Below, one piece after another: positions 9,412 to 19,900 of a stretch of DNA of 64,000 nucleotides. Under the pieces are notes generated by a model that was given only the letters and a program-made list of their open reading frames with translations, searched no databases and was not told the DNA's origin. The stretch comes from CAJXJP01 sp963926055 (GTDB taxonomy: Bacteria; Patescibacteriota; Gracilibacteria; BD1-5; UBA6164), in contig CAWUVK010000003.1 in the NCBI GenBank assembly GCA_963926055.1, positions 124,001-188,000 on the forward strand. The letters are read 5' to 3'. The translations under genes and the position numbers were made by a program. The stretch's first letter is position 1; each line of letters opens with the position of its first letter.

Positions 9412-9455
9412 AAAAACTTCAAAAATTTAATGTCCATTTAATATCACGTGAGTAT
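9412..9455 (+). repeat. 44-nt upstream element, copy 2
   Basis: Second copy of the element at 8362-8405. Here it lies 154 nt before the start of the paralogous gene at 9610, so the spacing to the gene differs from copy 1 (35 nt). Confidence 0.75.
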
Positions 9456-9609
9456 TATGTAAATAATAGAAAAATTATTTTTCCTAGAAAACAAAAATAA
9501 AATATTTTTTTGTATCAAAATAATTTCTTGAATGCCAAACAATATGAAGTATATTTTTACTGAGTTGAAATATAATTATTTCAAAATTAATTATTAAAAA
9601 GGAAATCGT

Positions 9610-10302
9610 ATGATAAAACCTATAGTAATAGTTTCAATTGTTATCTTACTTGGACTTGGATATTTTGCATGGCAAAGTAATCAAGTATCAGATGTAAATA
9701 ATACTGGGACAGAATCTCAAACAGAAGTAACTAATATTGTGAATGATTCATCAAATAATCTTGATGTGAAAATTGACGAAAACAAAAACAAAAGCCAGCT
9801 AATATGAGTTCAACCATATACTGGAGAACTCCCACCAATGCCAGATAAAAAACTCAATGATTCTACGCTTCTTTGAATTGATACTAATGCAAATGGAGTG
9901 AGAGATGATCTCGAAAGAGAAATCGTTGAGACTTATGGATCAGATAAAATGGTGGTAGAAGCATTTTTTGCATATGTGAGATCTAGATTGTTAGATTTAT
10001 TAATTACTCAAGAAGGACGATTTACTGATGACCTCTATGAAGATAATATTTCTGTGAGATCAAGATTAAGCACATGATGTAGAGCAAAATACCTTAATGA
10101 ATCTCTGTTTATTAATGATATTACGGAATTATATAATATTTCTCAAGAGTTTTCAAAATTGATATACAATACTAACTTTAGGAAAAAAATAAATAAAGAA
10201 TTTTTCTCTAATCTAGATAATAAATTATTACTTTGATGATTAGTTTCAAAAGAAGAATGCGAAATTTTTTTTGAAAAATCAAAAAAAATTAAATTATATT
10301 AG
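9610..10302 (+). CDS. Chimeric membrane-anchored protein (duplicated anchor, TGA-Gly C-terminus)
   Basis: 230 aa. An AAGGA Shine-Dalgarno lies 6 nt upstream. Residues 1-62 (helix plus polar linker) are nearly identical to the protein at 8440 at DNA level. From residue 66 on the sequence is unrelated and uses TGA for Gly at several sites (for example LIGVQPYTGELPPMP and LLGIDTNANGVRDDLE). The D-x-N-x-NGVRDD segment is a calcium-loop-like motif of the thrombospondin type 3 kind. It ends in TAG. The change of codon behaviour falls right after the repeat boundary, so the gene appears to be a fusion of a shuffled anchor module with a native domain. Function unknown. Confidence 0.7.
9641..9794 (+). 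repeat. 154-nt coding repeat, copy 2
   Basis: Copy of 8471-8624 inside the 9610 gene. The first TGA-Gly of that gene comes 15 nt after the repeat ends. Confidence 0.9.
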
Positions 10303-10380
10303 GAGGTATTCATGAATTAAAAAGGTATATTAAAATTTACAACATTTTTTGTTTAACGCTCATGAAAAGAGGAAAAGATT

Positions 10381-12339
10381 ATGAGTCGTATATTATATAC
10401 AATTTTAGCAATACTATTTTCAACCTCACTTTTTGCAAAAGAAGTGAACAATTTTTACATTAATGGAATTAATAATACTAGAGAAAATGCAGAGGAGTCT
10501 CGATTAATTCTTGAACAATATTTTACTGATAAATATGGCCATGTGCTCAAAAATACTGCTGTTATATCAGCGTACAATGAATCAATGGGAACGTTTCCAG
10601 ATTTAATTGAATCTGGTATCCAGAAGTATAATCTTGAAAACCTTGTTTCAGGTTTGTCCGGTGTTGGAATTATGACAGCATCAGCTGCTGAAAAAATTCT
10701 CATAGATGTAAGTAGTCAGTATCAAAGAGAATTATTAGCAAAATCTATTCATTTTTATTTATTATTAAATGATTTAGATTACAGGAATCAGATGTATGGA
10801 TCTATCTTATACATTGATAACTCTGCTGATATTTTATTAACAGGTCCTGGAAGTACTTATCCACCACAAAATCTAACAATTGAACAAGTTCGCCAGTTTG
10901 ATGAACTAGCTTTTTTATTAGATATTGGTATGTCATTAGAGGATTTAATTGAATTGAAGCTAATTATCGGAATTTCATCGAAATTCGAAAATTTAGCTGA
11001 TAAGACAAAATTTTTTTATGATAATATGGGAGGATATATTGATCAACAAAGGGAAACTGAAACTGCTTTAAAGAATATAATATATCCGACAATAGTAAAT
11101 GGAGGAGCTGTAAATATTATTGCTCATTCGCAAGGAAATTTTTTTGCGAATAAAGTTTTGAAGGATTTTGATATACCTCATGAGACTAGGTTGTTATCAG
11201 TTGGGAGTCCTTCTAAAGAATTACCTATTACTGGAGATTTTGTAAATCTACGTGAGGACCTTATTGTAAGGGCAACACAAGAAAATTTAGGATCCAACTA
11301 TACAAATATTCCTGAAGATATTTGGGAAAATTTTATATATCGTGATGAGTGGCAATATAGAAATAGAAAAGTTATTAATAAATCTAGGCTAATTGTTGAA
11401 AGTTTTAATTTTAATAATGATTCTAAGGGGCATAATTTTGTAAAAGCTTACCTGAAATCTGGTTCACAAACTCGTGAAAAAATTTTAGATACATTTGCAC
11501 ATCATTATTTAGAAATGGGAGGTAATACAGTACCAAGAATAAACAATATTCAAGGAAATACTGTTTGTGAAAATCCATTAATTAATTTAGTTGGTGAAAC
11601 ACAAGCACTTAAGTATGATGTATTATTTTATGGTGATAAATGTTTGTTTTTCAGAGATGATTACTTAACCGTTCTTAATCTTGAAACTCATCTTATTGAA
11701 TCTACATATGATGGTACATATTATTCTCCTGAACTTGAGGAATATAAAGTATTCCGTAAATATGTGAATAATCTTGCTATAGTTAAAGATAACCCTGGAT
11801 TAGCATCTGAGTTTGCTGTGACACTCAACTCATCTGGTAACGTAGGTTGTACTGTTGCAGATAATTGTGTAAATGGAGAAATAACTACTGCTCAGCAATG
11901 TGAAAATATGTTTACTGCGTTGACAGGTGTAAATCCGAGTGTGATGAATGTAACAAAAACTGAAATCTCTTGGGATTATCCTAAGCGATGTAAATTTATC
12001 ATAGGAGATTATTCAAAAATATTATTTTTTTATATAAATTCTGGAACATTAGAGTTTGATAAATTTTATGTTTTCACATCTGAAAATCCATCAACTAATG
12101 AAAAATTTTATATAGAGAATGTAGAGCCAACTACTTACAAAGTTGTAATTTTAGATTCAGAAGATAATTATATTAATGTGATTGGTGAAATATACACTTT
12201 GGAAGGAAATTTTGGATTTGTTTCTGGAGATAAGCTATATTTAGTTGGAGATGTTATTGATATAACTGTAAACTGGTTACAATTAGAAGATAGAAATAAA
12301 AAATTTATTATTTATATTTTACCATTTGGTGAGATATAA
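10381..12339 (+). CDS. Secreted alpha/beta-hydrolase-like protein, likely acquired
   Basis: 652 aa with a signal peptide (MSRILYTILAILFSTSLFAKE). The mature start NNFYINGINNTRENAEESR and the nucleophile elbow IIAHSQGNFFANKVL (Ser at about residue 250) are typical of lipase/esterase-like alpha/beta hydrolases. The C-terminal half is of unknown type with several Cys. There is no TGA in 652 codons. Arg is often CGN and Gln often CAG, whereas core genes use nearly only AGA and CAA. AGAGGA lies 8 nt before the ATG. These features point to acquisition from a standard-code donor; from memory the NGINNT...AHSQGN pattern occurs in proteobacterial hypothetical proteins. The enzyme activity and substrate are not established. 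Confidence 0.8.
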   Translation: MSRILYTILAILFSTSLFAKEVNNFYINGINNTRENAEESRLILEQYFTDKYGHVLKNTAVISAYNESMGTFPDLIESGIQKYNLENLVSGLSGVGIMTASAAEKILIDVSSQYQRELLAKSIHFYLLLNDLDYRNQMYGSILYIDNSADILLTGPGSTYPPQNLTIEQVRQFDELAFLLDIGMSLEDLIELKLIIGISSKFENLADKTKFFYDNMGGYIDQQRETETALKNIIYPTIVNGGAVNIIAHSQGNFFANKVLKDFDIPHETRLLSVGSPSKELPITGDFVNLREDLIVRATQENLGSNYTNIPEDIWENFIYRDEWQYRNRKVINKSRLIVESFNFNNDSKGHNFVKAYLKSGSQTREKILDTFAHHYLEMGGNTVPRINNIQGNTVCENPLINLVGETQALKYDVLFYGDKCLFFRDDYLTVLNLETHLIESTYDGTYYSPELEEYKVFRKYVNNLAIVKDNPGLASEFAVTLNSSGNVGCTVADNCVNGEITTAQQCENMFTALTGVNPSVMNVTKTEISWDYPKRCKFIIGDYSKILFFYINSGTLEFDKFYVFTSENPSTNEKFYIENVEPTTYKVVILDSEDNYINVIGEIYTLEGNFGFVSGDKLYLVGDVIDITVNWLQLEDRNKKFIIYILPFGEI

Positions 12340-12346
12340 ATAAACT

Positions 12347-12376
12347 AAAAACCGAAGCATACGCTTCGGTTTTTTC
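12347..12376 (+). terminator. Terminator after the hydrolase-like gene
   Basis: A 12-bp perfect stem (AAAAACCGAAGC / GCTTCGGTTTTT) with loop ATAC and a T-run. It closes the 8.4-12.3 kb island and insulates ruvB. Confidence 0.9.
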
Positions 12377-12485
12377 ATATTTTCTTTACAAACTCATATA
12401 TATCCATAATATATACGGGAATTAATTTTTAAAAATTATTATAGTGATTGAATCATCAAATACATCAAGTGTGTGAGTAGATAGA

Positions 12486-13469
12486 ATGGTTACTCCAAAA
12501 GAAAGAACGGGAGATAATCAAAATATTTCAAAAAATATTCTCAGACCACAAAAATTATCAGATTATGTTGGGCAGGAATCAATGAAAAAACATTTGAGTG
12601 TTTCAATCTCAAGTGCAAAAATTAGAGAAAATTCTTTAGAACATATTTTATTCTATGGCCCTCCTGGTTTAGGGAAAACAACCATTAGTTCGATTATTTC
12701 TTCAGAAATGTGAACAAATATGAAATCTACTTCTGGTCCTGCTGTTGATAAACAATCAGATTTGGTGAGTATTTTATCAAATTTAGAAGAGGGAGATATT
12801 TTGTTTATTGATGAAATTCACAGACTCAGACCTCAAGTAGAAGAAATTTTATATACTGCGATGGAAGACTTTGAAATCGATATCATGGTTTGAAGTGGGA
12901 CAGGAGCACAGAGTGTGAAATTGTCTCTTAAACCGTTCACCCTTATTTGAGCGACTACGAGACTTTCAGCACTTTCAAGTCCACTCAGAGATAGGTTTTG
13001 AAATGTTTTAAAACTTGATTTTTATAATCATAAAGATATCGCAAAAATTATTTCAAATAATTCTCACACGCTTGATTTAGGTTTATCAGATTCCACTATT
13101 GAATTAATTTCAAAAAAATCACGTGGAACTCCGAGAATTGCCAATAGATTATTAAAAATTGTGAGAGATTATAAAACGATTGGAAAAGATGTAGCACTTT
13201 TAGAAGTAATGGAAGAAATTTTTCAAGATATTTGAATTGATGAACTTGGATTAGATTATTTAGATAGAAAATATTTAGAAAATATTTTGAGAAAATTTGC
13301 AGGATGACCGGTTGGGTTAAATACTTTGGCTTCCACTTTATGAGAAGAAGAAGGGACTCTAGAAGATGTAGTAGAACCGTATTTATTACAAATTGGGTTT
13401 ATAGAAAGAACTCCAAGAGGGAGAAAAATAACTCTTGCAGGTGAAAAGCATATTTTATCACTTTCTTAA
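12486..13469 (+). CDS. ruvB: Holliday junction branch-migration helicase RuvB
   Basis: 327 aa from this ATG. RuvB is the AAA+ motor that drives branch migration with RuvA. Walker A is FYGPPGLGKTT, Walker B DEIHRL, sensor 1 LIGATTR and the arginine finger LRDRFG; the C-terminal winged helix ends PYLLQIGFIERTPRGRKIT. TGA-Gly occurs at many family glycines (SEMG, MVGSG, AGGPVG). An in-frame GTG at 12444 would add 14 residues ending GVDRM, and RuvB proteins often carry an ERLV-type segment there, so the true start may be the GTG. ruvA and ruvC are not in the window. The next gene starts 4 nt after its stop. Confidence 0.95.
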
Positions 13470-13473
13470 TAAT

Positions 13474-14646
13474 ATGAATCAAACAGTTTATACACTCGAT
13501 ACAGGTTTAGAAAAAATTTATGAAATGATTGATACTCTTTATATTCCTGATAGAGGACCATTTATAGTATTAGTGGCTTGATGAACGGCTTCTGGAAAAA
13601 CATCACGTGTAGCAGAAAAAATAAATGAACATTTTGACGATGCACAAATTATTTCTATGGATAATTATTATCGTGGACATAATTTTATGGATGAACAAAA
13701 AAAGTTATGAAATAATTTAAATTGGGATCAACCTGAAGCAATTAATTTAGAATTATTTTATCAACACCTGAGTGAATTAAAAAAATGAAATACTATTTTT
13801 ACTCCAGAATATGACTTCAAAACTGAACCAGTATTTGATGCTATAGAAATAAAACCATCTAAAATAATTATTATAGAAGGGCTTTTTGCTTTAGAAGATT
13901 CTATTTCACAACTTTGAAATTTTAATATATTTGTTGATATTTGAGCGCATGGTCAAATAATGAGAAGGATTTTTAGAGATATTCAAAGAACCTGAGAAAA
14001 ACCACAAGATATTATGGAATATTTTCTTGAAACGGTAGAACCAATGCATATGAAGTACGTGCTTCCAACGAAAAAAAATGCAAATATTGTTATAACAAAC
14101 GAATATAATCCTGAAATTGAATCACAAAATTCTTGAGTGAATGAAATTGATTTTAAAATAGAATTAAAGCATTTTAATATAGATGATTTTGAAGAAGCAA
14201 TTTATAAACTCTGAGGAACATATTTGTGAGAAGTTGAGCATAATGATAGATATTTTTATACAAATATTTCTCAGCAACAACACGAAGATGAAGTTATAAA
14301 AATCAGGAAAATAGACACTCAAAAAATGATTTTGTCATATAAATGACCAATAACTAAAGATCAAGAATTTGAAGATAGAGCCGTTATGAGATTTTTTATA
14401 GACGAAGAAGTATATCAATTATTTAAAACTGTCTACTCTCAAAGAATTAAAGAATTGCATAAATTTAGAAAAAATTATTTTTTAGGATGAGTATTAGTTT
14501 CTTTTGATGTCTTTACAAATGGAAGAAAATTTATAGATTGTAAGTATGAAAAAGGTCAAAGTATAGGAATTTTATATGAATTATTTGATATATTACAAAT
14601 AGATCATAAAAATAAATTTACAGACCATTATTTAAAAATAGTGTAA
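13474..14646 (+). CDS. Uridine kinase-like protein fused to a CYTH (triphosphatase) domain
   Basis: 390 aa. Residues about 25-210 are a uridine kinase/phosphoribulokinase-type P-loop domain: LVAGGTASGKTS (two glycines as TGA), ISMDNYYRG, NWDQPEAIN, IIIEGLFAL and RRIFRDIQRTGEKP. Residues about 225-390 look like a CYTH domain: DRYFYTNIS, KIRKI, ILSYKGP, the acidic/basic strand pattern, RKNYFLGGVLVSFDVF and CKYEKG. The first half would phosphorylate uridine or a similar nucleoside; CYTH enzymes cleave triphosphates or act as adenylate cyclases. The coupling of the two is unexplained. It is probably co-transcribed with ruvB and the following transferase gene, given gaps of 4 and 2 nt. Confidence 0.85.
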
Positions 14647-14648
14647 AT

Positions 14649-15554
14649 ATGATTTGGCAAACAAAGCAGTGGTGAAAAATGTTAGAAAAAAGTCTTCAAG
14701 TTGAAAAAATAATTCAATTTGAGGGTATTTTTATTGAAAAACGTAGTATCTGACTATGACAATTTTGATTATTTGTATTAGGAATTGAAGATTCTATTTG
14801 AGATAAAATATCAAAAAAATTACAAGAACTCTGTAAAAATGAAAATTGTGTATTTATTCAAATAGAAAGTAATAGCTATCACCAAAAATCAATACAAGTT
14901 GATAGATTTGAAGAATGAGAATACAAAAAATTTATTACTCCATATACAGCAATTATAGATTTGGAACTGAGCGAAGAAGAAATTTTAGCGAATATGAAGC
15001 CAAAATGAAGATATAATATAAAAGTTGCTGAAAAAAAATGAATCATCGTACATAAAGTTGAAAAAACAGATGAAAATATAAAAAAATATTTTAATATCAT
15101 GAAAGAAACAACTTCCAGAGATAATTTTTCTGGAAATACCTTGGAGTATTATAAAATATTTTTACAAACTTTAAAAAATTCAGAATTATTTTTAGCGTAT
15201 AAAGATGAAGAAGTAGTAGCAGGAGGAATTTTTATTTTTCAAGATTCTCAAGCGATTTATTATTATTGAGCATCCACATCACAAAAAAAATATAGAAATA
15301 TGATGGCACCATATTTACTCCAATGGAACGCTATTATCGAAGCTAAATCAAGAAATTGTAAAGTATATGATTTTTTATGAGTTGCTTGACCAGAAGAAAA
15401 AAATTCTCCGTTAGAATGAGTAACAAGTTTTAAATCAAAACTCACTAAAAATATACAAAAAATCTCCACGAGTTTCATTTGTATAAACAAGAGATTTCAC
15501 TATACTGTGCTTGTTTTAAGAAAAAAAATAAAAAAAATATTATTTAAAAAATAA
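14649..15554 (+). CDS. FemAB/lipid II aminoacyltransferase-like protein (GNAT fold)
   Basis: 301 aa. The sequence KPKGRYNIKVAEKKGIIV (residues about 115-132) is the hallmark of Fem/peptidyltransferase proteins (usually ..KtRyNIr.A.kkGv.v), and the C-terminal GNAT half has ELFLAYKDEEVVAGGIFIF, YYYGASTSQKKYRNMMAPYLLQW and YDFLGVAGP. Family members add amino acids to the peptidoglycan stem peptide or act on related amino acceptors. TGA supplies most glycines. It follows the kinase-CYTH gene by 2 nt and precedes serS by 11 nt; Fem enzymes use aminoacyl-tRNA, so adjacency to seryl-tRNA synthetase is suggestive, though substrate use is inference. Confidence 0.85.
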
Positions 15555-15565
15555 AAATAATTTTT

Positions 15566-16825
15566 ATGTTAGATATAAAAATAATCAGAGAAAAACCTGA
15601 AATGGTTCAGGATATTATTGAAAAAAGAAATCTTACACTTGATGTACAAGCATTTCTTCAACTTGATCAAAAAAAGAGAGATCTTATCGTAAAAACTGAC
15701 GAATTAAGAACACTAAAAAATAAAGTTTCAAAAGAAATTCCAACTCTTTGAAACGATGAAAAACCAGCAAAAATTGCTGAAATGAAAAAAGTTTGAGAAG
15801 ATTTAAAAATTCTAGAAGAAGAACAAAATAGTATCAATGCTCAATGGAATCAAGAATACTATAAATTTCCAAATTTATTAGATCCAACTGCGGCAATCGG
15901 AAATACAGATGAAGATAATTCAAGAGAATATTACTCATGAGATAAACCAGAATTTGATTTTCCAATCAAAGCGCATTATGAAATTTGAGAAAAAAAAGGA
16001 TGGATTGATATCGAAAAAGGTTCTGAAATATCAGGTTCACGTTTTTGGTATTTAAAATGAGATTTAGTATTATTACAACTTGCTCTTCAAAATTACGCAG
16101 TATCTAAACTCACAGCAAAAGGATTTTCACCTATGCTTCCACCAGTTTTAGTAAGAGAAAAAGCTATGTTTGGTACTGGTTTTTTCCCAGTTGATGAAGA
16201 TGGTATTTATCAAGTAAACCCAGGAGAAGATGATTTATATCTTGTTGGTACTTCAGAAGTTCCAGTGACTTCATATCATTCAGGACAAACGCTTGATTTA
16301 GAAAATCCTATCATGTATGCAGGAATCAGTCCATGTTTTAGAAGAGAAGCTGGTTCAGCTTGAAAAGATACCAGAGGTATTTTAAGAGGACATCAATTTG
16401 ATAAAGTTGAAATGGTTACTTTTTGTAGACCTGAAGATTCACAAAAAATGCATGATTTTATGGTAGAGATAGAAGAAGATATTTGGAAATCTCTTGGAAT
16501 CCCATTTCAAAAAATGAATGTATGTAGTGGAGATCTAGGAAATCCTGCTATGAAAAAATTTGACCTAGAAGCTTGGATGCCAGCTCAAGATGCATACAGA
16601 GAAGTAACAAGTTGTTCAAATGTATGAGAATTTCAATCAAGAAGACTTGGTATAAAATGTAAAGATTCATCAGGAAATACTCAATTTGCTCATACTCTAA
16701 ATGGTACAGTAATAGCAATGGGGAGATGTTTAATCTCAATTATTGAAAACTATCAAACAGCTGAATGAAATGTAAAAATTCCTGAAGTTTTAGTTCCATT
16801 TATGGGTGGAAAAACAGAAATTTAA
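15566..16825 (+). CDS. serS: Serine-tRNA ligase
   Basis: 419 aa, close to the usual 425. It charges tRNA-Ser. The N-terminal antiparallel coiled coil (residues about 25-105, VQAFLQLDQKKRDLIVKTDELRTLKNKVSKE) is followed by the class II core: motif 1 region FSPMLPPVLVREKAMFGTGFFP, LVGTSEVPVTSYHSGQ, motif 2 CFRREAGSAGKDTRGILRGHQFDK and motif 3 FAHTLNGTVIAMGRCLISIIENYQ. The motif 2 loop glycine is TGA. It is probably the last gene of the ruvB-kinase-Fem-serS run. Confidence 0.96.
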
Positions 16826-16931
16826 TCGATTATATTTTTCATAAAAAAGACTATTTTTCCTTAAGGTTATCTTTAGGTTTATTATGCGCAAACTCGTATA
16901 AAAAAATAGTACAAAAATTGTTTGAAAAAGT

Positions 16932-16966
16932 AGACTTTTTAACTAAAATGTTAAAAAGTCTTTTTG
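16932..16966 (+). terminator. Terminator downstream of serS
   Basis: A 12-bp perfect stem (AGACTTTTTAAC / GTTAAAAAGTCT) with loop TAAAAT and T-run, 107 nt after the serS stop. The long spacer holds ATGCGCAAACTCGTATAA, which resembles part of the transcript at 34570-34656, so a small RNA between serS and this terminator is possible. Confidence 0.8.
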
Positions 16967-16994
16967 TTTTACTTCCTCAACTGAAAATACTCAT

Positions 16995-19900
16995 ATGAAA
17001 TATACTAAATTTCAAAGATATTTATCGTTCATCACTCTATTTTTCTTTTTGTTTTCAACAACAATACATTTTCCTCTTCCAAATGTAAATGTATTTGCAG
17101 ATGATAATGATCAAAAAAATATTGTTTCTCTTATTGTTGAGGAAAATACCTATAAATCAATTTCTGGTTGAGTAAAAAAATATGCTGAAAATATATCAAA
17201 AGCATTAGGAAATACTCAAGTGGTTATTTTTCCTACACCTTTTACGACTCCAGCATATGATATTGCATCATTAAACGAATCTTTATATAATCAAGGGTTA
17301 GAAAAATTTTGAAAATCTAAAAATTGAAAACTTATAGGAACTGTTTTAATAGGGAAATTAGATATTCCAATTGTGCATGAAAATACAGATTCTCAAAAAT
17401 CCATTGTACCGTATGTAGATTTTGAAGATAAATTTTTTACCTATAATCACCAAACAGGTAGATTTGAAAAAAATGAAAAGAACAATAATGGAATCTCTGC
17501 AGAAATCTGGCATGGAGTTATAAATCCAAATCAGTGAGAAAATCCAGAAGATGATATTAAATTACTCAATGAATATTTTGAAAAGAATAATGATTTTTAT
17601 ACTGGGCAATGAGAATTTAGCGCAGATAAAATTTTACTCAATGGAAATCATGAAGATAATCTAGATGAAGATTATAAACCATATGTTTTTTACTTTGATC
17701 AGCTGAGAGAATTTCAAGCTAGTAGTTTAGAAAATTATAATGCCTACAATACTTTTTTAAATTATAAAGAAGATATTGTTTATCAAAGATATACAAAAAA
17801 ATTAGCTGAAACAATCCAAAAAGAAGTTCTTGGTTCTCATGAAGAAAGTGTTGAAGATTTAGCTGAAATTTTTTGAGATGAATTTTCAGGAGATAAATTA
17901 TTGCAATCAGCTGAATTAGATTCTGCAGTACCAGATATCCAAACAAGACATATTATAAATAAAACTACTAAAAAGTTTGTAGAAATATTTTCAAAATGAT
18001 CTATCTGAGAATTAAGAAAAAATGTTTATAATGCCGGGAGGTATAATTATAATGGAAATGATGTAAATGTAGATTTTATACCATATTTAGTAACTCTATT
18101 AGATTCTGTAAATGATGAGATAGTAAAAGAGGCTATTGTTGACTTAGAAAAAAAGATAGATGAAAAAGTAGAAACACAATTACAAAAAGATATTTATATT
18201 CCATATAAAATAGAAGAGTCTAAAAGTAGATACGGTAAATCTTATACTGATGTATATGTAAATCTGCTATATTGAAAATCTCCTCAAAATATTACAAATG
18301 TATCTGAATGTACTCCATATTATTGACAATCATGATCTGGGCAATTAGTATTTGCTAATAGAGGTCTCAATACTCAAAATATTGATATTGATATGGATTT
18401 TCTTTCTCAATTAGATGAATCTCTTGATTCAACGAGATGTTTAGCAAATGTCCAAAATGGACTGACTACATCTAATATTTATGGTGGAAATACTCCAATT
18501 AATATTGATGCTGATAAAACAAGTGATAATTGATTAACACTAGACTCACATAATAAAAATAATTCACTAGTAGAAATTTCAGATCTAAAATGATCCAGTC
18601 TTACCACTGCTGCTTTTGATGCTCCAAGTTATTCTCAATGTCTACAATCAAATTACTATTCTTATACACTTCATGAAGTAGATGATAGATTCTCTAGCCC
18701 AGATGTATACTATCAACTTCCTGCTTTAGGAATCTTACCAAATAAAGGTCAATTTGACTGTAGAGTGAGTCCAAGAAAAATTTCTGACTCAAATACATAC
18801 GAATCACTTAGTGCTCGTGGTTTATGTACTGGTACAACTTGTGTGGATGGTAAAAAAAGATATTATTTTAAAAAAATATCTTCAGCATATCAACATAAAC
18901 AGCCAACTCTCGAAACTATTAAACAACAAATTCAATATGGTTTAACACCAAACTTGCCAGTTGATGAAAATAGATATGTTGATTTTAAAAATACTTCAGA
19001 TGAATATCAAAAAATTGAGTATCCTGCTTTATATAGATTCCCTTTTAATGAAGATGATCAAGAGCAATGAGAGTACTCTATTGATCAAGTAGATGAAGCG
19101 TTAAAAAATTACTTTATCAGTAATGAAGAAAATTTCTGAGATTTAGATTTGTATAATTATTTACAATCTAAACCAGAAAAAACTCTTATTATTGGTGAAG
19201 ATGAAAGAATTTTAAAATATTATGATTCACTCGTTTTTGCTGTTTATTGGTCAAACTTAAATTCTGCATCTGCGAAGTATCAATTCATTTTAGAAAATTA
19301 TTTATGAGATGAATTTCAAGCGAGAGAGGATTGAGAACAAGAAACGTATTTTCACCTTCCTAAATCTAAAAAACAATATGAAATAGCATATATGTGAGCT
19401 CCAGGTGATGGAACTTCTATGCATATTCAATTGAATCCAGAAGCAAAATGAGAAAATCCTTATGCTGATATTATTCAAAAAAATGCTGCTTTACAGTCTC
19501 AATTACTATGAAAAAATATCTGAGCTTCTCAAAAAAATCAATACGATAATAATTTTAAATGTGCTCCACCAGAATGAGTACCAATTTTTGAATGGCTCCC
19601 TGCTGTAGTTTGTTGGATTGATAACGTGTTACCACCAACTATAAGTGTCTCTGATAGTACTTGTGGTACGACGGTTTCTCTACTCACCCAAGATCAACAA
19701 GATTTCTTAGCTCAATGTAATTGAGATGAAGACAAAAATGGTGTAAATGACTGTTTAGAAAAATCTTTAGAATCAGGAGAAATTCAAATAAGTTCAGAAA
19801 ATTCGAGTTATTATATAAATCAACCTGGTAAACTTCATGTACAATTATTGGATTCAAATAATAATCCAATTGTCTATAATAATTCGAGTGAAGTAAACTT

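Noticed and set aside
8440..12340. Island as a prophage or insertion sequence
   Set aside because: No integrase, transposase, terminal inverted repeats or target-site duplication was seen; the repeats are module copies.
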